This document shows, piece after piece, positions 15,243-17,897 of a DNA stretch of 17,897 nt. The translations under genes were made by a program, and so were the position numbers. Source of the stretch: JBBSVE01 sp038233815 (lineage in GTDB: Bacteria; Pseudomonadota; Alphaproteobacteria; Rhodobacterales; Rhodobacteraceae). Under the pieces are notes generated by a model, which was not told where the DNA came from, made no database searches, and worked only from the letters and a program-made list of their open reading frames with translations. The first letter of the stretch is position 1, and each line of letters begins with the position of its first letter. The stretch spans positions 1 through 17,897 of the forward strand of contig JBBSVE010000054.1 of assembly GCA_038233815.1 (NCBI GenBank), given 5' to 3'.

Positions 15243-16916
15243 TCAGCGATGCGCAGTAATGGTACGGCCGTCCCTGGTGGAGAGCACCAGCGCGCCGGTC
15301 TCATCGACACTGTAGCGCGCGACCGATGGCAGGAGGGCCAGAAGCCGCGCCTCCTGCTCCATCAGCGCCGGGGGGCAGGCCATCATCGTGCTGCCCGCGG
15401 GGGAGAGGGTCAGCGCGCCGTCCGTCTCCTCCCACCGGGCGATAAGGCGGTTGCAGGTCGTGTTGCCCGCCAGCCTGCCGTTCGGCAGGAATTGCAGGCT
15501 GGCGGGGCTCATGTCGATCACGCCGCGCCCGTCGATCGCCTCGATGCGCCACGGACGCCCCAGAAGCGGTGCATCGTCGTTGGCCATCAGATGGTCGGCG
15601 ATCGCACGGAACGCGGGCAGGGAGGTTGGATCGCTCCAGGCATTGGCGGCCACCGGGGTGGAGGCGAAGCGCGCGATCACCATGTCCGCCGCCGGATCGA
15701 CCCAGATCGTCTGGCCATGGACGCCGCGCGCGGCATAGGCGCCGTGGTCGTCGCGGCTCACCCACCACATCGAGCCGTAGCTCCATTCGGGCAGCAGCGT
15801 ATAGTCGGCCTTCGCGAAAAGCGCCGGATCGCCGCCATGGGCGATGGCGGCCACCGCCGCTTCGGGCACCACCTGCGCATCCCCGACCCGGCCCCCGTCG
15901 AGCATCATCTGACCGAGCCGCGCCATGTCGCGCAGGGTGGCGTTGAAGCCGCCGCCCGCGAAGGGCGTGCCAAGCCCGTCGACGGTGTAGAACGCCTCCC
16001 GCTCCGCGCCCAAGTGCGACCAGACCCGGTCGGAAAGGAGGTCCGCCACCGACCGGCCGGACGCTCGCGCAACGAGCCAGCCCAGCGCGTCGGCATTCAC
16101 CGTCTTGTAACCGAAGGCCTCGCCGTGGGTGCCCTTCTGCTTTACCGTCTCCAGATACTCGAAATAGCCGCGCGGGCCGTCGTATCCCTCGGGCTTGGGC
16201 AGCGGGCTTCCAGCCTTGGCGTAGGCCCAGACCTCCGCATCGGGGTCGGCGTAATCCTCGGAATAATCGAGTGCCGTGGTCATATCCATGACATCGCGCA
16301 TCGTGGCCGACCCGAAGGCGCTCGCTTTCAGCTCAGGGATCAGATCGCCCACGATGGCCGCGGGGTCGAGCGTGCCCTCGGCCACCAGCACCTCCGCCAG
16401 CAGTCCGGTAAGCGATTTCGTGACCGACATGGCGCCGTGCAGCGTGGCGGCGTCGAGGCATCCGGCATAGCGCTCATAGACCACCCGGCCGTGGTGCATC
16501 ACGATCACCCCATCGGTGTAGTTTGCATCGAACGCCGCGCCCCATGTCATCGCGGGACGGCCATTGAGCGGCGTGAACCTCACGGCGTCGAGCGTCGCGT
16601 CGGGTGCAGCCTCCAGCAGGCGGATCGCATCGGGACCACGCGCCACCGCAACGCTCGGCATCAGGTCGCGGAAATGGCAGACCGTCCAGCGGAGCTTGGG
16701 GAACGCGAAATAATCCGGGTCGGTGAAGCGGATCGTCTTGTCCGGCGCGGGCGGGAAGCCCTGCATCCAGCCCATCGCACGCGGATCGGAGGCTTGTGCG
16801 GACAGGGGAACCTCCTCTGCGATCACCGGCCCCGTGCCCATCGCTATGGCCATCAGAACGGCAAGGGCGCGCCCGCGCCGCATCCGGTTGCGTGGAAAAG
16901 TGGCAGAAAAGGTCAT
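15243..16916 (-). CDS. Exported serine hydrolase (beta-lactamase/NylB-like) fused to a C-terminal META domain
   Basis: This 557-residue protein has an N-terminal signal or anchor (about 14-33, RGRALAVLMAIAMGTGPVIA). The catalytic region (about 80-445) is of the class C beta-lactamase / 6-aminohexanoate-dimer hydrolase type: SVTK (Ser164, Lys167; SxxK nucleophile), FGYKTVN (Tyr270, Asn274) and HGQ (400-402) in the KTG position. From residue 450 to the end there is a META/HslJ-like domain: RPWRIEAIDG, LQFLPNGRLAGNTTCN (Cys488) and STMMACPP (Cys514), then a terminal beta-rich stretch. The two Cys could pair. The natural substrate is unknown (amide, ester or peptide). GGGGAG 7 nt upstream supports the start at 16916, although residue 12 is also Met. 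It is first in the minus-strand run. Confidence 0.9.
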   Translation of the reverse strand: MTFSATFPRNRMRRGRALAVLMAIAMGTGPVIAEEVPLSAQASDPRAMGWMQGFPPAPDKTIRFTDPDYFAFPKLRWTVCHFRDLMPSVAVARGPDAIRLLEAAPDATLDAVRFTPLNGRPAMTWGAAFDANYTDGVIVMHHGRVVYERYAGCLDAATLHGAMSVTKSLTGLLAEVLVAEGTLDPAAIVGDLIPELKASAFGSATMRDVMDMTTALDYSEDYADPDAEVWAYAKAGSPLPKPEGYDGPRGYFEYLETVKQKGTHGEAFGYKTVNADALGWLVARASGRSVADLLSDRVWSHLGAEREAFYTVDGLGTPFAGGGFNATLRDMARLGQMMLDGGRVGDAQVVPEAAVAAIAHGGDPALFAKADYTLLPEWSYGSMWWVSRDDHGAYAARGVHGQTIWVDPAADMVIARFASTPVAANAWSDPTSLPAFRAIADHLMANDDAPLLGRPWRIEAIDGRGVIDMSPASLQFLPNGRLAGNTTCNRLIARWEETDGALTLSPAGSTMMACPPALMEQEARLLALLPSVARYSVDETGALVLSTRDGRTITAHR

Positions 16917-17205
16917 CGTCGGACTCCCCGAAAGAATACCGGGGGAGAGATCGACCCTCGCGCCCCCCGTGTCGTTTCCGGGCGTTCAGGAGGATCGCCC
17001 GCAGCGCGCAGGCCTGGATGACGCACTCGTCCGCCGACGCCATCGCCGGACACATCCTGAGCGGGATATGGGCGCGCGTGCGACCGAGGTCAACACGATT
17101 GCCGACGGCGTGGGGCGGCAACCGGGCCGGAAACCTGTCGACATAAAGTGTTTACACGACGCTCAGACGTGTCAGTATGTCGCGGAGCCATCAAGGAGAA
17201 TGACG
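16917..17205. other. Divergent intergenic region, serine hydrolase / TRAP binding protein
   Basis: These 289 bp lie between two divergent start codons. The right third (17131-17205) is AT-richer and carries the probable promoter and operator of the TRAP gene. On the left, toward the serine hydrolase, the ribosome binding site is clear, and TATTCT (complement of 16933-16938) is a possible but unsupported -10. The middle (about 16980-17120) is GC-rich with no convincing gene; reading frames there are shadows. Confidence 0.5.
17148..17178 (+). promoter_or_regulatory. Candidate promoter with operator-like inverted repeats for the TRAP gene
   Basis: TTTACA (17151-17156) and CAGTAT (17173-17178) are spaced by 16 bp and would serve as -35 and -10. 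GTGT-TT-ACAC (17148-17157) is an inverted repeat over the -35, resembling GntR (FCD) operators of the TGT..ACA kind. ACACG (17154-17158) and CGTGT (17168-17172) form a second inverted repeat within the promoter spacer. Found by eye; no regulator gene is visible nearby. Confidence 0.35.
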
Positions 17206-17897
17206 ATGAAGCAGCAGTTGAAACGCCTTGTATGGGCTGGCGCGGTCTCGGTCATCGCGGGCGCGGTATCGGCGCAGGACGTGACGTGGCGGGTTCCGAC
17301 CTCGGTGCCGGAAGGATCGCCCTTCTACGTGAACTTCCTCCAGCGCTTCGCCGACAACGTGACCCTGCTGACCGATGGACGGGTGGAGATCCAGCCTTTC
17401 GGCGCTGGCCTTCTGGTGCCTGCGCTCAAGGTCTACGACGGCGTGAAGGACGGCATCGTGGAGGCGGGCCATTCCACGCCAAGCTACCTCGTCAACCAGG
17501 ATCCGATAAACGCGATCTTCGCGGGCTTTCCCGGCGGCATGGGGCCGGAGGCCTATTCGACCTGGATCTACGAGGGTGGTGGCCGCGAGAAACTACAGGA
17601 AATCCGGTCCGCCGAAGGACTGAAATCGCTCGTCGTGGGGATTGGATCGTCGGAGATCCTTGCCCATTCCAACAAGCCGATCCGCAATGCCGCCGACCTC
17701 AAGGGGCTGAAATACCGCACCTCCGGCCCTTGGGCGGAAGTGATGCGCGACTATTTTGGCGCAGTCCCGACGGTGGTCCCGCCGGGTGAGATCTACACGC
17801 TACTGGAGCGTAAGGGCGTCGATGCGATCGAATGGGCACCGCCGTCGGCCAACCTGCCCGAAGGCTTCCACGAGGCCGCCCCCTACATCATCATTCC
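17206..17897 (+). CDS. TRAP-type periplasmic solute-binding protein, DctP/TakP-like (3' end missing)
   Basis: This is the extracytoplasmic receptor of a tripartite ATP-independent periplasmic transporter. About 230 codons are visible and the frame is open at the window end; families are usually 330-370 residues. A signal peptide covers residues 1-23 (cleavage after VSA, before QD). Landmarks are the segment YRTSGPWAEVMRDYFG with its carboxylate-binding Arg, then PPGEIYTLLERKGVDAIEW. The D-x-x-E-W ending is typical of the TakP-like group that binds alpha-keto acids or lactate, rather than classical C4-dicarboxylate DctP. The ATG at 17206 is chosen because AAGGAG (17193-17198) lies 7 nt upstream; the ATG at 17200 would be too close. 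Membrane subunits are expected downstream, outside the window. Confidence 0.9.
   Translation, partial: MKQQLKRLVWAGAVSVIAGAVSAQDVTWRVPTSVPEGSPFYVNFLQRFADNVTLLTDGRVEIQPFGAGLLVPALKVYDGVKDGIVEAGHSTPSYLVNQDPINAIFAGFPGGMGPEAYSTWIYEGGGREKLQEIRSAEGLKSLVVGIGSSEILAHSNKPIRNAADLKGLKYRTSGPWAEVMRDYFGAVPTVVPPGEIYTLLERKGVDAIEWAPPSANLPEGFHEAAPYIII

Noticed and set aside
14970..17021. A 683-codon open frame on the plus strand opposite the serine hydrolase and transthyretin-like genes.
   Set aside because: Its translation is Arg/Gly/His-rich low-complexity sequence without family motifs. It is a typical antisense shadow of GC-rich genes, and the minus-strand genes have clear motifs and ribosome binding sites.
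16917..17121. Minus-strand open frame running from the intergenic region into the serine hydrolase gene, considered as a small upstream gene.
   Set aside because: It continues out of frame deep into the serine hydrolase, lacks a ribosome binding site and shows no recognisable motif.

Overview
The window is GC-rich (my estimate is about two thirds G+C), densely coded bacterial DNA. It looks like an alphaproteobacterium, most probably of the Rhodobacterales (roseobacter/Paracoccaceae) group. The reasons are an alphaproteobacterial-type AddA followed by trxA, an HslV with a short N-terminal propeptide, and the number of TTT and TRAP solute transporters. I identify 15 genes, two of them cut by the window edges. 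I see no tRNA, rRNA, insertion sequence, prophage or CRISPR array.

Region 1 (1-7823) is mostly housekeeping. The 3' part of addA (recombinational repair helicase/nuclease) runs into trxA (thioredoxin), which ends at a textbook intrinsic terminator with a UUCG loop. A class II glycerate 2-kinase faces trxA on the minus strand. Divergent from it is a tightly overlapping unit: hslV (protease), an aldo/keto reductase, and hslU (ATPase). Both junctions are ATGA overlaps, so an oxidoreductase sits between the two subunits of one protease.

Region 2 (7875-16916) holds eight genes, all on the minus strand and all concerned with the envelope or transport. In transcription order these are: an exported beta-lactamase-fold serine hydrolase with a C-terminal META (HslJ-like) domain; a small exported transthyretin/hydroxyisourate-hydrolase-like protein with an altered C-terminal signature; an HlyD-type membrane fusion protein; a DUF2955/FUSC-like inner-membrane pump; the tripartite tricarboxylate transporter genes tctC, tctB and tctA; and a Na/Pi-cotransporter-like protein with a PhoU-like tail. 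Gaps of 10-130 bp suggest two or three transcripts: a periplasmic-enzyme pair, an efflux pair separated from it by a strong GC hairpin, and the tct operon with the Na/Pi gene as its last member.

Region 3 (16917-17897) is a divergent promoter region of 289 bp, followed by the start of a TRAP-type periplasmic solute-binding protein of the alpha-keto-acid/TakP-like kind, cut by the window end. Its promoter carries operator-like inverted repeats.

Most of the window is ordinary. The parts worth a second look are the serine hydrolase-META fusion next to the atypical transthyretin-like protein, the reductase inside hslVU, and the Na/Pi-like transporter appended to a TTT operon.
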